A DNA stretch of 64,000 bases from assembly GCF_006149045.1 (NCBI RefSeq), contig NZ_VBSN01000010.1, forward strand, positions 79,847 to 143,846. Direction: 5' to 3'. Below are positions 63,960-64,000 of the stretch, piece after piece. The position numbers were made by a program, and so were the translations under genes. This stretch comes from Dyadobacter flavalbus. GTDB lineage: Bacteria > Bacteroidota > Bacteroidia > Cytophagales > Spirosomataceae. Every line of letters begins with the position of its first letter. Position 1 is the stretch's first letter. The notes below the pieces were generated by a model. It was given only the letters and a program-made list of their open reading frames with translations, was not told where the DNA came from and searched no databases.

Positions 63960-64000
63960 TTTTTCCTTCTTCCGCTGAAACATTTAAGGTAACAGCCCTT
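63874..64000. mobile_element. Possible end of an ISL3-like insertion sequence
   Basis: From 63874 the sequence starts ggttcttccccaattttggt, which resembles the GG(C/T)TCTTCC terminal repeats of ISL3-family elements, and it breaks a TolC-family gene. No transposase can be seen because the window ends 126 bp later. Confidence 0.35.
63922..64000 (-). CDS. Possible partial gene, C-terminal 25 residues
   Basis: A minus-strand frame enters from the window edge and ends at TAA (63922-63924), giving RAVTLNVSAEEGKIRQVASM and four more residues. The composition looks coding, but the piece is too short to identify. It could be the end of an IS-borne or ordinary gene. Confidence 0.3.
   Translation of the reverse strand, partial: RAVTLNVSAEEGKIRQVASMISLNA

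Overview
The window looks like chromosomal DNA of a Bacteroidetes bacterium, most likely a Cytophagales member of the Dyadobacter/Spirosoma kind. The evidence is a complete gldK-gldL-gldM-gldN type IX secretion/gliding block with a PorP/SprF-like gene, a T9SS type A C-terminal sorting domain on one exported protein, split transketolase genes, a HemD-DUF4271 pair, few Shine-Dalgarno sites, and promoter candidates of the TTG-N19/20-TAnnTTTG type. The genus is an inference. No rRNA, tRNA, CRISPR array or prophage was seen.

Layout: 1-6210 holds a partial membrane gene, an NlpC/P60 lipoprotein, a FAH-family enzyme, an M23 peptidase, Bcp peroxiredoxin and two-subunit transketolase. 6314-7926 is a likely envelope-stress operon (ECF sigma, membrane protein, Spy-like protein). 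8054-10792 pairs a SulP transporter with a beta-carbonic anhydrase, probably bicarbonate uptake, next to an odd Cys/Asp-rich small protein. 11128-18472 holds housekeeping genes (hisB, riboflavin synthase, miaA) with a PASTA protein, a T9SS cargo and a collagen-like lipoprotein. 18573-24714 is the T9SS core. 24844-27789 has hemD, DUF4271 and sucD. 27893-36108 mixes azurin, a TlpA thioredoxin, a TPR protein, an exported superoxide dismutase, recR, clpS and a sodium/solute symporter. 36158-43258 is a minus-strand run: alkyltransferase-like protein, DUF3109, a LysM transglycosylase, an O-methyltransferase, and rfbA-rfbB-galE for nucleotide sugars. 43471-48911 carries a transglutaminase-like protein, a phosphopantetheinyl transferase, a WD40 protein, DivIVA-folB and carboxynorspermidine dehydrogenase.

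The most interesting system is at 49107-55801: six tightly packed minus-strand genes in the order eboA-eboB-eboC-eboD-eboE-eboF. The ebo cluster recurs in distant bacteria and some algae, is linked to small-molecule traffic or synthesis, and has no established product. Here it stands alone, without an obvious biosynthetic partner cluster, and its EboF lacks several classical metal ligands of its superfamily.

After ebo come an Xaa-Pro aminopeptidase, a subtilase, a pair of Tat-type sugar-metabolism enzymes, a lipoprotein and a SpmA/SpmB-like gate protein. The window ends in a TolC-family gene that breaks off after about 89 residues at what may be the terminal repeat of an ISL3-like insertion sequence.

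Two convergent gene gaps (31246-31414 and 47418-47699) contain large imperfect palindromes built from short degenerate repeats that no gene explains.
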